DNA from: Marinospirillum sp035271045
Lineage (GTDB): Bacteria > Pseudomonadota > Gammaproteobacteria > Pseudomonadales > Halomonadaceae
Direction: 5' to 3'
Assembly (NCBI RefSeq): GCF_035271045.1
Contig: NZ_DATESC010000003.1
Coordinates: 1-60,934 of the forward strand
Length of the DNA: 60,934 nucleotides
The notes below the pieces were generated by a model. It did no database searches, had not been told where the DNA came from, and worked only from the letters and a program-made list of their open reading frames with translations. Shown piece by piece: positions 24,636 to 33,575 of the stretch (positions are counted from its first letter, which is position 1; every line of letters begins with the position of its first letter). The position numbers were made by a program, and so were the translations under genes.

Positions 24636-25367
24636 TTAGCCTTGGTCGGCTAGCTTTTGTGCGGCGGCTAAATCAAGTGAACCTTCATAAATTGCGCGGC
24701 CAGTAATGGCACCAATAATGCCTTGGTCGGCTACTTTAACAAGGCGCTCAACATCGCCTAAGTCGGTTACACCCCCTGAAGCGATTACAGGTAAACCGCC
24801 TAACTGAGCCAGTTCTACCGTGGCTTCAATGTTAACGCCCTGCATCATGCCATCACGACTAATGTCAGTGTAAACAATGCTGCTCACGCCATCATCGGCA
24901 AAGCGCTTAGCTAGGTCGATAGCGCGTAAATTAGACACTTCTGCCCAGCCATCAGTAGCCACCATGCCATTTTTAGCATCTAGGCCAACAATAATATGAC
25001 CAGGGAAAAGGCGGCACATTTGTGTAACAAATTCAGGTTCTTTAACCGCTTTAGTACCCAAAATAACCCACTGCACACCGGCTTCTAAGTAGTGTTCAAT
25101 GGTGGCAGCAGAACGAATACCGCCACCAATTTGAATCGGTAAGCCGGGGTTTGCACGGGCAATGTCGGTGACTGCTTTACCATTCATGGGTTTGCCATCA
25201 AAAGCGCCGTTTAAATCAACCAAGTGAAGGCGACGACAGCCTTCTTTTACCCAACGTGCTGCCATTTCAACTGGGTCATCACCATAGCTGGTGGACTCTT
25301 CCATACGGCCTTGTTTTAGGCGTACACACTGGCCATCTTTTAAATCAATTGCAGGAATAATTAACAT
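24636..25367 (-). CDS. hisA: ProFAR isomerase
   Basis: A 243-residue TIM-barrel isomerase of histidine synthesis. It has IIPAIDLKDGQCVRLKQGRM (catalytic Asp in the AIDL strand), LPIQIGGGIRSAATIEHYL, YTDISRDGMMQGVN with the second Asp, and PVIASGGVTDLGDV. The frame is open 11 codons further upstream, but the ATG at 25367 gives the family start (MLIIPAID). The gene order hisB-hisH-hisA-hisF is the common gammaproteobacterial one. Confidence 0.98.
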   Translation of the reverse strand: MLIIPAIDLKDGQCVRLKQGRMEESTSYGDDPVEMAARWVKEGCRRLHLVDLNGAFDGKPMNGKAVTDIARANPGLPIQIGGGIRSAATIEHYLEAGVQWVILGTKAVKEPEFVTQMCRLFPGHIIVGLDAKNGMVATDGWAEVSNLRAIDLAKRFADDGVSSIVYTDISRDGMMQGVNIEATVELAQLGGLPVIASGGVTDLGDVERLVKVADQGIIGAITGRAIYEGSLDLAAAQKLADQG

Positions 25368-25424
25368 GGTGACAGGTTTCCAATAGTAAAGGTCAGGCAT
25401 CAGTAAGTTTAGACGTGGGTAAAG

Positions 25425-26066
25425 TTAAGGTTTCCAGTCAAGGAAGTTGTTCAAGAGGTGTAAGCCAGCGGCTGCACTTTTTTCAGGGTGAAACTGTACA
25501 GCAGCAACGTTGTTTTCTACTAGCGCTGCATCAAATTCGATTGCGCCATAAGTACAACTTGCCAGCCGTTGTTCGCGCTGCTTGGCTTGTACATAGTAGC
25601 TATGCACAAAATAAAAATACTCAGCAGCAGCAAGGCCTTGCCAAAGTGGGTGATCTTTTGCAGGTTGCACTTGATTCCAGCCAATGTGTGGCACTTTTAA
25701 GCGTTGGCCGCTAGCATCGACAAGGTTCTTACCAAAAAACTTAACATCACCTTGAAAGTGATTTAAACACTCGACACCGCCGTTTTCTTCGCTGTTTTGC
25801 ATCAGGGCTTGAAAACCGACACAAATCCCTAAAAACGGTTTGTTTTGTAAGCATTCAGCAATTACTGGTAGCAGGCCCGTGTTGGTCATTTCTGCCATGC
25901 AATCACGCATCGCCCCCACACCCGGCAGGATAACCCGTTCTGCTTTACGAATAACGTCAGGGTCAGAAGAAATAGCCACGGTTTTACGACCAGCGGCTAC
26001 TTTTTCGACGGCTTTATGGGCAGAATGCAAATTGCCCATGCCGTAGTCAATAATGACTAGATCCAT
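25425..26066 (-). CDS. hisH: Imidazole glycerol phosphate synthase, glutaminase subunit
   Basis: A 213-residue class-I glutamine amidotransferase. The nucleophile elbow is FLGICVGFQALM (catalytic Cys; the usual form is GICLGMQ, so two neighbouring residues vary). The His/Glu of the triad lies in AVQFHPEKSAAAG, and VILPGVGAMRDCM is the oxyanion region. It hands ammonia to HisF. It lies 2 bases from hisB and 57 from hisA on the same transcript. Confidence 0.97.
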   Translation of the reverse strand: MDLVIIDYGMGNLHSAHKAVEKVAAGRKTVAISSDPDVIRKAERVILPGVGAMRDCMAEMTNTGLLPVIAECLQNKPFLGICVGFQALMQNSEENGGVECLNHFQGDVKFFGKNLVDASGQRLKVPHIGWNQVQPAKDHPLWQGLAAAEYFYFVHSYYVQAKQREQRLASCTYGAIEFDAALVENNVAAVQFHPEKSAAAGLHLLNNFLDWKP

Positions 26067-26068
26067 AT

Positions 26069-26662
26069 TTAGAGCACACCTTTAGTTGAAGGCATTTGAC
26101 CTGCCATGCGTTCATCGGCTGATAAAGCCATACGCAGCGCACGGCCAAAAGCTTTAAAAATAGTTTCGGCTTGGTGGTGAGCATTCACCCCTTTTAGGTT
26201 GTCTATGTGCAGCGTAATTTTAGCGTGGTTTACAAAGCCATAGAAAAATTCCCATAACGATTGAGTATCTAAGCCACCAATGGCTGCACGGGTAAATTCA
26301 ACGTCTTTAAATAAACCAGGACGACCAGAAAAGTCGACAACCACACGCGACAAAGCTTCATCTAAAGGCACATAAGAATGACCGTAACGCACCATGCCTT
26401 TTTTATCACCCACGGCTTTATCAAAAGCCTGACCTAGCGTAATGCCTAAATCTTCTACACTGTGGTGGTCGTCTATATGACGGTCGCCATCCACCTCAAT
26501 GTCCATATCAATCTGACCGTGGCGAGCAACCTGTTCTAACATATGGTCTAAAAAGCCAATGCCGGTGTTGCAAATAAATACACCTGTGCCATCTAGGTTG
26601 ATTTTAACTTTAATTTTAGTTTCTAACGTGTCGCGTCTTACACTAGCAATGCGTGCGTTCAT
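26069..26662 (-). CDS. hisB: Imidazoleglycerol-phosphate dehydratase
   Basis: 197 residues, monofunctional (no histidinol-phosphatase domain as in the E. coli HisB fusion). The manganese-binding motifs DDHHSVEDLGI and NAHHQAETIFKAFGRAL are both present, as is GFLDHMLEQVARHG. It catalyses step seven of histidine synthesis. It is the first gene of the hisBHAF operon; the promoter must be within 26663-26838, the gap shared with the divergent GNAT gene. Confidence 0.98.
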   Translation of the reverse strand: MNARIASVRRDTLETKIKVKINLDGTGVFICNTGIGFLDHMLEQVARHGQIDMDIEVDGDRHIDDHHSVEDLGITLGQAFDKAVGDKKGMVRYGHSYVPLDEALSRVVVDFSGRPGLFKDVEFTRAAIGGLDTQSLWEFFYGFVNHAKITLHIDNLKGVNAHHQAETIFKAFGRALRMALSADERMAGQMPSTKGVL

Positions 26663-26838
26663 GGTATTTTAACCTTTAAAAATTGACCTTTAACCGCATA
26701 ATTTTAAGCGATTATAGCAGTTGCAACGCTGAAAGGCAGTGCAGAGGTTTTTATGCGGTGTATAGTTTTTTGCTAAAATGGTTTTCTAATGTATTTTTTT
26801 AATTCGTTTTTTATTGATTAAAGAATAAGGATGAAGGT

Positions 26839-27255
26839 ATGCCTGTATTTCTAATTAAAGCTGACGCTAAAACACTGGCGGATCAGCCTTCTTGGTTAGT
26901 GGATCTACACAAAATTTATACTGAGATTTTTGCTGAAGATTCACAAACATTGGTATCTACCGCTTTAATACAGCCTAACAGCTGGTTTGCGGGTGCTTTA
27001 TTTAATGACCATTTATTGGGTGCGGTGTTGGTTACTGAACAGGTAAATGAACGAGCAGGCACTTGGTCATTAAGCCACCTAAGTGTTCGTAAAGTAACCC
27101 AGCGGCGAGGTGTAGCAACGCGCTTATTGCATTTATTAGCAGCAAAAGCCGCTGAAAAAAATGCAGTGTTAACTTTTATTGATTCACCTATGGATGCACA
27201 AAATAGCGCTGCGGTACAAGCCTTAGCAATTAAGTTGGGCTATGCTGGTGAATAG
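26839..27255 (+). CDS. GNAT-fold protein, PanZ/PanM-like
   Basis: 138 residues. The acetyl-CoA-binding signature RKVTQRRGVATRLLHLL (Q/RxxGxG/A type) is near residue 90-106, preceded by SLSHLSVRKV. The pattern WFAGALFNDHLLGAVLVTE resembles PanZ (PanM). PanZ binds acetyl-CoA and helps mature aspartate decarboxylase PanD rather than acetylating. A true acetyltransferase role cannot be excluded. It is divergent from hisB and 81 bases upstream of argS. Confidence 0.65.
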   Translation: MPVFLIKADAKTLADQPSWLVDLHKIYTEIFAEDSQTLVSTALIQPNSWFAGALFNDHLLGAVLVTEQVNERAGTWSLSHLSVRKVTQRRGVATRLLHLLAAKAAEKNAVLTFIDSPMDAQNSAAVQALAIKLGYAGE

Positions 27256-27336
27256 TGACTTTTGCGCCCCTTCCTTGGATAATGCTTAGTTATTCATTAT
27301 CCCTAATTGAACCAACTTCTAGGCCAATTTTAATAC

Positions 27337-29031
27337 ATGAAAGCTTTTATCTCTGAACACCTAGACCTTCTTGTTACGCAGTTAAAGTCGGATCGTCTGC
27401 TACCAGAAACGTTTCAGCCACGCATTCAAATGGATAACACTAAAGATAAATTGCACGGTGATTTTGCCTGCAACTTAGCCTTAATAGCGGCCAAACCTGC
27501 CGGTAAAAAGCCGCGTGAATTAGCTGAGATCATTGTTGCACTGTTAGCCGCTAATGCAGGTTTTAGCCAGCAAGTGAGCAAAATGGAGATAGCTGGCCCA
27601 GGCTTTATTAACTTCTTTTTATCTCAAGATGCACTGACTTCAGTCGTGACTCAGGTACTTAAAGCGGGTGAATATTTTGGTCGCAGCAATGTGGGTCAAA
27701 ATGAAAAAGTACAAATAGAATTTGTTTCTGCTAACCCTACTGGTCCGCTGCATATTGGTCATGGTCGTGGTGCTGCGGTGGGCGATTGTTTAAGCCGATT
27801 ACTAGAAGCCACTGGCTGGCAGGTAACGCGCGAGTTTTATTACAACGATGCTGGCGCACAAATTGATAATTTAGCGTTATCGGTTCAAGCGCGTGCTAAG
27901 GGTTTAGGCCCAGATGATGCCAGTTGGCCAAAAGATGGCTATCAAGGCGATTATATTAATGACGTTGCTCAATCTTTTTTAGCAGGTAATACCGTAATTG
28001 CTGACGATCAACAAGTCACAGCCAATACAGATACCGATGATTTAGACGCGCTTCGCCGTTTTGCGGTAGCTTTTTTACGCCGTGAACAAGACTTAGATTT
28101 AAAAGCATTTGGTGTCGCTTTTGATGTGTATTATTTAGAGTCTTCACTTTATGAAGAAGGCCTAGTCGCAGCAACGGTTAAAAAATTAATTGATAGCGGT
28201 TATACCTATGAAGAAGGCGGCGCTTTATGGTTGCGTACCACTGATTTTGGGGATGATAAAGACCGTGTTATGCGTAAAACTGACGGTGGTTATACTTATT
28301 TTGTACCTGATGTAGCCTACCACCTGAATAAATGGCAGCGTGGCTTCAAAAAAGTGATTAACGAACAGGGTGCCGATCATCACTCAACGATTACCCGTGT
28401 AAGAGCCGGTTTGCAGGCTTTAAAGGTTGATATTCCAGAAGGTTGGCCCGACTATGTGCTACACCAGATGGTAACGGTGATGCGTGATGGCGAAGAAGTG
28501 AAAATCTCTAAGCGTGCGGGTAGTTATGTTACGTTACGTGATTTAATTGATGAAGTGGGTTGTGATGCGACGCGTTATTTCTTGGCCGCCCGTGCGCCAA
28601 GTTCACAATTAACCTTTGATATTGATTTAGCCCGTTCACAAACCAACGATAATCCAGTTTATTACATTCAATATGCCCATGCGCGTTTATGCAGTGTTGA
28701 GCGTCAAGCAAAAGAAAAAAATTATAGTGGATCATCTGATGCTATTGATTGTTTAGCAAAGCTTACTACCGACCAAGAGCAAGCAGTGCTTAATTTGTTA
28801 GCGCGTTTTCCTGAAACGGTTAAAAAAGCAGCTAGGGAACTTGAGCCGCATCAAATTGCCCAATACCTGCGCGATTTAGCAGCAGCCATGCATTCTTGGT
28901 ATAACGCAAATCAGTTTTTGGTTGAAGATGTTCAAGTAAGAACAGCACGATTAATGCTGGCAGCAGCCACACGCCAAGTGTTAGCTAATGGCTTAGATTT
29001 ATTAGGTGTCACTGCGCCAGATTCGATGTAA
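27337..29031 (+). CDS. argS: Arginyl-tRNA synthetase
   Basis: 564 residues, class Ia. The HIGH-type motif is in TGPLHIGHGRGAAVGD, the KMSKS-like loop is VKISKRAGSYVTL, and the N-terminal Add-1 domain precedes them. The C-terminal anticodon-binding helix bundle (~445-564) ends VLANGLDLLGVTAPDSM. Charging of tRNA-Arg needs the tRNA for activation in this family. It is followed by the SPOR gene, hslV and hslU in the conserved order. Start, length and motifs are regular. Confidence 0.98.
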   Translation: MKAFISEHLDLLVTQLKSDRLLPETFQPRIQMDNTKDKLHGDFACNLALIAAKPAGKKPRELAEIIVALLAANAGFSQQVSKMEIAGPGFINFFLSQDALTSVVTQVLKAGEYFGRSNVGQNEKVQIEFVSANPTGPLHIGHGRGAAVGDCLSRLLEATGWQVTREFYYNDAGAQIDNLALSVQARAKGLGPDDASWPKDGYQGDYINDVAQSFLAGNTVIADDQQVTANTDTDDLDALRRFAVAFLRREQDLDLKAFGVAFDVYYLESSLYEEGLVAATVKKLIDSGYTYEEGGALWLRTTDFGDDKDRVMRKTDGGYTYFVPDVAYHLNKWQRGFKKVINEQGADHHSTITRVRAGLQALKVDIPEGWPDYVLHQMVTVMRDGEEVKISKRAGSYVTLRDLIDEVGCDATRYFLAARAPSSQLTFDIDLARSQTNDNPVYYIQYAHARLCSVERQAKEKNYSGSSDAIDCLAKLTTDQEQAVLNLLARFPETVKKAARELEPHQIAQYLRDLAAAMHSWYNANQFLVEDVQVRTARLMLAAATRQVLANGLDLLGVTAPDSM

Positions 29032-29060
29032 TAAATCACCCCAAGGGTAGGAGAAATGCT

Positions 29061-29810
29061 ATGGCGCAGGACTATGCCAGTCGTCAGCGAAAACGCATTA
29101 AGCCAGAACCTGGCGCAGAATCGGTTGAAAAAACCACGCCAAAAACACGCGGTGCAGTGCCTAATCCGGTTGTTGAGGACGAAGCAAGTGTTGCGTTAGA
29201 TTTTTGGGCGCGTTTGCCCGGCTGGGGCTGGCTAGCCATTGGTTTAGTCGCGGGTTTTTTAGTGGCAAACTTAGGTCAGTCATCGGCGCCTACGCCTTTG
29301 CAAGAAAAGCCGCCTTTGGCTGTTGTTGAAGAAAAATCAACGCCCAAGCCTGTTACTAATCAGGTTATCTCAACCATTAATAAGCCAATGAGCAGCACTA
29401 ACGGTAATAGCGCCAGCGAAGCAGTAACTCCTCCGGCTGATAAAGCCGTGGATCAATCTGCGCCACGTTTTGATTTTTATACGCTTTTGCCCGAAAGTGA
29501 AGTGGTTGCACCTGAAGTTGCGGCTTATAAGTCAACACCACGTGAAGCTGAAAATCAGCCACGTTTTATGTTACAAGTGGGCTCTTTTCGTAGTAATGCC
29601 GACGCGAAAAAGCAACAAGAACGCTTGAAGGCGTTGAATTATGACAATACTCGAATCAGTGAAGCTGAAACGGCTACTGGCGATACTTGGTACCGTGTTC
29701 AGGTTGGCCCTTACCAAGATAGACGTTTGCTGGCGCGTGCTCAGAATGATTTAGCTAAATCTGGGCTTGATTTTATGTTGTTGCGTTTGAAAGACGAAGC
29801 AACCCCTTAA
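29061..29810 (+). CDS. FtsN-like SPOR-domain protein
   Basis: 249 residues. A short cytoplasmic N-terminus is rich in Lys/Arg (ASRQRKRIKPEP). One transmembrane helix (~54-73, GWGWLAIGLVAGFLVANLG) is followed by a Pro/Lys/Ser-rich periplasmic linker. A C-terminal SPOR domain (~167-245) has RFMLQVGSFRSNADAKKQQE and WYRVQVGPYQDRR. SPOR binds denuded peptidoglycan at the septum. Topology and the argS-hslVU neighbourhood are those of FtsN, the late divisome activator. Sequence outside the SPOR domain is too variable to prove orthology. Confidence 0.88.
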   Translation: MAQDYASRQRKRIKPEPGAESVEKTTPKTRGAVPNPVVEDEASVALDFWARLPGWGWLAIGLVAGFLVANLGQSSAPTPLQEKPPLAVVEEKSTPKPVTNQVISTINKPMSSTNGNSASEAVTPPADKAVDQSAPRFDFYTLLPESEVVAPEVAAYKSTPREAENQPRFMLQVGSFRSNADAKKQQERLKALNYDNTRISEAETATGDTWYRVQVGPYQDRRLLARAQNDLAKSGLDFMLLRLKDEATP

Positions 29811-29837
29811 TCTATAACTTAAAAGTAAGGAGACGGC

Positions 29838-30380
29838 ATGACCACCATAGTGTGTGTACGTCGTGGTAATGAAGTGGTACTCGGTGGCGATGGCCAAGTT
29901 TCTTTAGGCAACACGGTTATGAAAGGCAACGCTCGCAAGGTGCGTCGTCTTTACAATGATAAAATTTTGGCTGGCTTTGCCGGTGGTACAGCGGATGCTT
30001 TTACCTTGTTTGAACGTTTTGAAGGTCAATTAGAAAAACATAATGGTCAGCTAGTAAGAGCTGCTGTTGAAATGGCTAAGGATTGGCGTACCGACCGTGC
30101 GCTACGCCGTTTAGAAGCCATGTTGGTGGTTGCCGATGAAACCGCCACCTTGTGCATTAGTGGTACGGGTGATGTTGTCGAGCCAGAACATGGCGTATTA
30201 GCGATAGGTTCAGGTGGTAATTTTGCATTGGCTGCAGCCCGTGCTTTGCTTGAAAATACTGAACTTTCAGCACAGGAAATCGTTGAAAAAAGTTTACAGC
30301 TAGCGGGTGATATTTGCGTGTTTACTAATCACCAAGTAACCATCGAAGGGTTGAAGAATACAGAAGGGTTGAAGAAATGA
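29838..30380 (+). CDS. hslV: HslV (ClpQ) protease subunit
   Basis: 180 residues. After removal of Met, the N-terminal TTIVCVRRG exposes the catalytic Thr. The proteasome-like core has LGGDGQVSLGNTVMKGNARK and GFAGGTADAFTLFERFE. The usual C-terminal TIEEL-like tail is altered: the protein ends with a tandem IEGLKNTEGLKK produced by an 18-base duplication. HslV dodecamers degrade proteins unfolded by HslU, whose start overlaps this stop by 4 bases. Confidence 0.97.
   Translation: MTTIVCVRRGNEVVLGGDGQVSLGNTVMKGNARKVRRLYNDKILAGFAGGTADAFTLFERFEGQLEKHNGQLVRAAVEMAKDWRTDRALRRLEAMLVVADETATLCISGTGDVVEPEHGVLAIGSGGNFALAAARALLENTELSAQEIVEKSLQLAGDICVFTNHQVTIEGLKNTEGLKK
30345..30376 (+). repeat. 18-bp-period tandem duplication at the hslV 3' end
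   Basis: GAAGGGTTGAAGAA occurs at 30345-30358 and again at 30363-30376, separated by TACA. It duplicates six codons and gives the protein end EGLKNTEGLKK. The hslU start is kept in its 4-base overlap. Confidence 0.9.
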
Positions 30381-31708
30381 GCAGCATGACACCAAGAGAA
30401 ATCGTCAGTGAGTTAGATCGCTTTATTATTGGTCAAGCCGATGCCAAGCGTTCCGTTGCCATTGCTTTGCGTAACCGCTGGCGCAGAATGCAATTAGATC
30501 CAGATTTACGCGCTGAAGTTACCCCAAAAAATATTTTAATGATTGGTCCAACCGGTGTGGGTAAAACAGAAATTGCTCGCCGTTTAGCTAAGCTTGCCAG
30601 AGCACCTTTTATTAAAGTTGAAGCCACCAAGTTTACTGAAGTGGGTTATGTTGGCCGTGATGTAGAAACCATTATTCGTGATTTGATGGAATCAGCGGTA
30701 AAAATGCTACGCGAAGAAGCAATGAGTAAGCATAAACAGTTAGCTGAAGATGCTGCTGAAGAGCGTATTCTTGATGCACTTTTGCCACCCGCAAGGGGGC
30801 AAGATGCTGGTGCTGCTGTGCCTGCTGAAGACTCAACTACGCGTCAAATGTTTCGTAAAAAATTACGTGAAGGTCAGTTAGACGATAAAGAAATAGACAT
30901 TGAAGTGGCTGGGCCACAAATTGGCTTAGAAATTATGAGTCCGCCGGGTATGGAAGAAATGACCCAGCAACTACAAAGTATGTTCTCTAACTTAGATCAG
31001 AAAAAAGGGCGCACCACTAAGTTAAAAATTCGTGATGCCCAGCGTCAACTGCGTGATGAAGAAGCCGCACGCTTGGTTAATCAAGAAGAGATTAAGCGCG
31101 AAGCCGTTGATCTTGTTGAACAAAATGGCATCGTGTTTTTAGATGAACTAGACAAGGTTTGCAAGCGTGGCGAAAGTTCGGGTGGCAGCGATGTGTCGCG
31201 TGAAGGTGTGCAGCGTGATTTGTTACCACTGATTGAAGGCTGCACGGTTAGCACTAAATACGGCATGGTTAAAACCGATCACATTTTATTTATTGCCTCA
31301 GGTGCTTTTCACCTAGCCAAACCTTCAGATCTAATTCCAGAGCTGCAAGGCCGCTTGCCTATTCGTGTAGAGCTTAAAGCACTGACTACCGACGATTTTC
31401 GCCGCATTCTAACCGAACCTACGGCTTCTTTAACTCGCCAAGCGGTTGCACTGTTAGCGACTGAAGGCGTTGAATTAAGTTTTACTGATGATGGCATTAA
31501 TCGCTTGGCAGAAATAGCCTACGAAGTGAACGAAAACACGGACAATATTGGTGCGCGTCGTTTGCATACCGTCATAGAGCGTTTATTAGAAGAAGCCAGT
31601 TTTGCAACAGAAAGCCTTAACGGTAAGTTAGTGGTCGACGCTGAGTATGTTAATAAACAGCTAGGCGCACTGGTTAAAGACCAAGATCTTTCACGTTACA
31701 TTCTTTAA
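30377..31708 (+). CDS. hslU: HslU (ClpY) ATPase subunit
   Basis: A 443-residue AAA+ unfoldase. Walker A is GPTGVGKTEIARRLAK, the pore loop is in TKFTEVGYVGRD (GYVG), Walker B is IVFLDELDKVCK, and the sensor region follows. An intermediate domain (~110-240) is charged. The C-terminal SRYIL tail inserts into HslV to activate it. It is translationally coupled to hslV. Confidence 0.98.
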   Translation: MSSMTPREIVSELDRFIIGQADAKRSVAIALRNRWRRMQLDPDLRAEVTPKNILMIGPTGVGKTEIARRLAKLARAPFIKVEATKFTEVGYVGRDVETIIRDLMESAVKMLREEAMSKHKQLAEDAAEERILDALLPPARGQDAGAAVPAEDSTTRQMFRKKLREGQLDDKEIDIEVAGPQIGLEIMSPPGMEEMTQQLQSMFSNLDQKKGRTTKLKIRDAQRQLRDEEAARLVNQEEIKREAVDLVEQNGIVFLDELDKVCKRGESSGGSDVSREGVQRDLLPLIEGCTVSTKYGMVKTDHILFIASGAFHLAKPSDLIPELQGRLPIRVELKALTTDDFRRILTEPTASLTRQAVALLATEGVELSFTDDGINRLAEIAYEVNENTDNIGARRLHTVIERLLEEASFATESLNGKLVVDAEYVNKQLGALVKDQDLSRYIL

Positions 31709-31717
31709 AGGTGCAGC

Positions 31718-32107
31718 ATGGCCCTACCCCAGCCAACAAAAATCCATTACAGCAAAAGTCGTCATTGCTTAGCGCTGCATTATGCTGACGGAAAGCTAAT
31801 TGAACTTTCCGCTGAGTTATTAAGAGTGCTGTCGCCTTCAGCAGAAGTGCAGGGTCACGGTTCGCCTAAGCTGCAAACGGGCAAAAAAGACGTACGCATT
31901 TGGAAAATAGAGCCGGTAGGGCGTTATGCACTGAAATTAAGTTTTGATGATGGCCATGATACTGGGTTATTTACTTGGGATTATTTGTGGCAGTTGGGTA
32001 CTAATAAGGCGTTAAAGTGGCAGCAGTATTTAGATCAGTTAGCTGCTGCTGGCGAAAGTCGTGCGCCAAAACTAATTCCACTGACTGTTGATGCAGGAAA
32101 AAAATGA
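31718..32107 (+). CDS. DUF971 (GBBH-like N-terminal domain) protein
   Basis: 129 residues. The domain at ~8-105 contains the DUF971 pattern KIHYSKSRHCLALHYADGKL, HGSPKLQTGKKDVRIWKIEPVG and LKLSFDDGHDTGLFTWDYL. The same domain precedes the oxygenase domain of gamma-butyrobetaine hydroxylase, and stand-alone members often neighbour iron-sulfur or hslVU/ubi genes. Function is unsettled; a role in Fe-S handling has been proposed for the related PF06155 family. It overlaps ubiE by 4 bases. Confidence 0.9.
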   Translation: MALPQPTKIHYSKSRHCLALHYADGKLIELSAELLRVLSPSAEVQGHGSPKLQTGKKDVRIWKIEPVGRYALKLSFDDGHDTGLFTWDYLWQLGTNKALKWQQYLDQLAAAGESRAPKLIPLTVDAGKK

Positions 32108-32880
32108 TGACTGATGAGCAACACAAGCAACAGGGACAAGATACCACGACCCATTTTGGCTATCAGCAAGTGCCGGTGGACGAAAAAGTGAAGCGTGTGG
32201 CTGGCGTATTTGATTCGGTTGCCACTAAATACGACTTGATGAACGATATGATGTCGATGGGCGTACACCGCTTATGGAAGAAATTTACCATTGAATTGTC
32301 TGGTGTGCGTAAAGGTCATAAAGTGCTGGACATTGCTGGTGGTACGGGCGATTTAACCTTGCAGTTTTCACGTCTAGTGGGCGATGAAGGCGAAGTGATT
32401 TTGGCTGATATTAACGCGTCCATGCTAAAAGTAGGGCGTGACCGTCTATTAGATAAAGGCTATGGCGGCAACATTAAGTTTGTGCAAGCCAACGCTGAAG
32501 CCTTACCTTTTCCAGATAATTATTTTGATGTGATTACCATCGCCTTTGGTCTGCGTAATGTCACCGACAAAGACAAAGCGTTAAAAGATATGGCACGTAT
32601 TCTTAAACCGGGTGGACGTTTATTGGTGTTGGAGTTTTCTAAGCCCACTAATCCTATTATGTCTAAAGCTTATGATTTGTACTCGTTTACTGCTTTGCCC
32701 TTGATGGGCAAGTTATTGGCGGGCGACAGTGACTCTTATCGCTATTTAGCAGAATCCATTCGTATGCACCCAGATCAAGAAACGCTAAAAGAAATGATGA
32801 CTAACGCAGGTTTAAGTGACGTTGAATACCACAATATGACCTCGGGTGTTGTTGCGCTGCACCGTGGTATTAAGCTGTAA
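32104..32880 (+). CDS. ubiE: Ubiquinone/menaquinone methyltransferase UbiE
   Basis: A 258-residue SAM-dependent C-methyltransferase. It has motif I VLDIAGGTGDLTLQFSRL and motif II/III with NAEALPFPDNYFDVITIAFGLRNV. The post-motif LKPGGRLLVLEFSKP is characteristic of UbiE. It methylates DDMQH2 in ubiquinone synthesis. The start uses one of two adjacent ATGs (32104/32107) overlapping the DUF971 stop. It is followed by ubiJ and ubiB in the standard order. Confidence 0.98.
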   Translation: MMTDEQHKQQGQDTTTHFGYQQVPVDEKVKRVAGVFDSVATKYDLMNDMMSMGVHRLWKKFTIELSGVRKGHKVLDIAGGTGDLTLQFSRLVGDEGEVILADINASMLKVGRDRLLDKGYGGNIKFVQANAEALPFPDNYFDVITIAFGLRNVTDKDKALKDMARILKPGGRLLVLEFSKPTNPIMSKAYDLYSFTALPLMGKLLAGDSDSYRYLAESIRMHPDQETLKEMMTNAGLSDVEYHNMTSGVVALHRGIKL

Positions 32881-32909
32881 TCAAGCTAATTTAAGGAAGC
32901 TGATATTTT

Positions 32910-33575
32910 ATGCAATTACCTTTGAGCGTATTAACAGCGCTAGAAAGCTTAATTAATCCTTTGTTAAAGCAAGCTGTTGCTCAAGAAGGCGCTGCGGCGG
33001 CAGCGTTAGAAAGCCTTCAGGGTAACTGCATTGAATTTCAAGTGAGTGGCTTAGACTTGCAGTTTAAAATACAAATTAGCAATGATGGTCTTTATTTTTA
33101 TCGGCAAACTGATGAGCCCGCCGATGCTTGGATTTTAGCATCACCACAAGTTTACTTAAAAATGGCAACCAGCAAAGATGCTAATAGTATTTTGTTTGGT
33201 TCAGAAGTCACTGTGGGCGGCAACACTTATTTGTTAGAAGTGCTGCAAGAATTAATCGCTGGCTTAGGTTTAGATACTAAAGAACTCATTAGCCGTGTTG
33301 CAGCACCTTTGCCGATAGCTTCAATTCAAGCCGGTTTTAGCCAGCTGCTACAATTTGGGCAGCGCTTCACCGATTCTGCCAGTGCTGATGTGAAATCTTA
33401 TATTGATGATGAAGTCGGTTTATTAGTAGGTAAAAATAGTTGGCACCTTGCTGAAGATGAGTTGCATGACCTTAGGTTAGACGTTGACCGTTTAGAGGCA
33501 CGCATTCATTTGCTAGAAAAACAGCTTACAGTCACCACAGCAGCAACCGCAGCACCAACAGCAGGAGAAGAATAA
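32910..33575 (+). CDS. ubiJ: Ubiquinone biosynthesis accessory factor UbiJ
   Basis: 221 residues with an N-terminal SCP2 (sterol carrier) lipid-binding domain (~15-110, WILASPQVYLKMAT region). The C-terminal part is coiled-coil-like (DELHDLRLDVDRLEARIHLL). In E. coli UbiJ/UbiK scaffold a cytosolic ubiquinone-synthesis complex; the SCP2 domain carries the hydrophobic intermediates. The stop TAA abuts the GTG of ubiB with no gap. Confidence 0.9.
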   Translation: MQLPLSVLTALESLINPLLKQAVAQEGAAAAALESLQGNCIEFQVSGLDLQFKIQISNDGLYFYRQTDEPADAWILASPQVYLKMATSKDANSILFGSEVTVGGNTYLLEVLQELIAGLGLDTKELISRVAAPLPIASIQAGFSQLLQFGQRFTDSASADVKSYIDDEVGLLVGKNSWHLAEDELHDLRLDVDRLEARIHLLEKQLTVTTAATAAPTAGEE

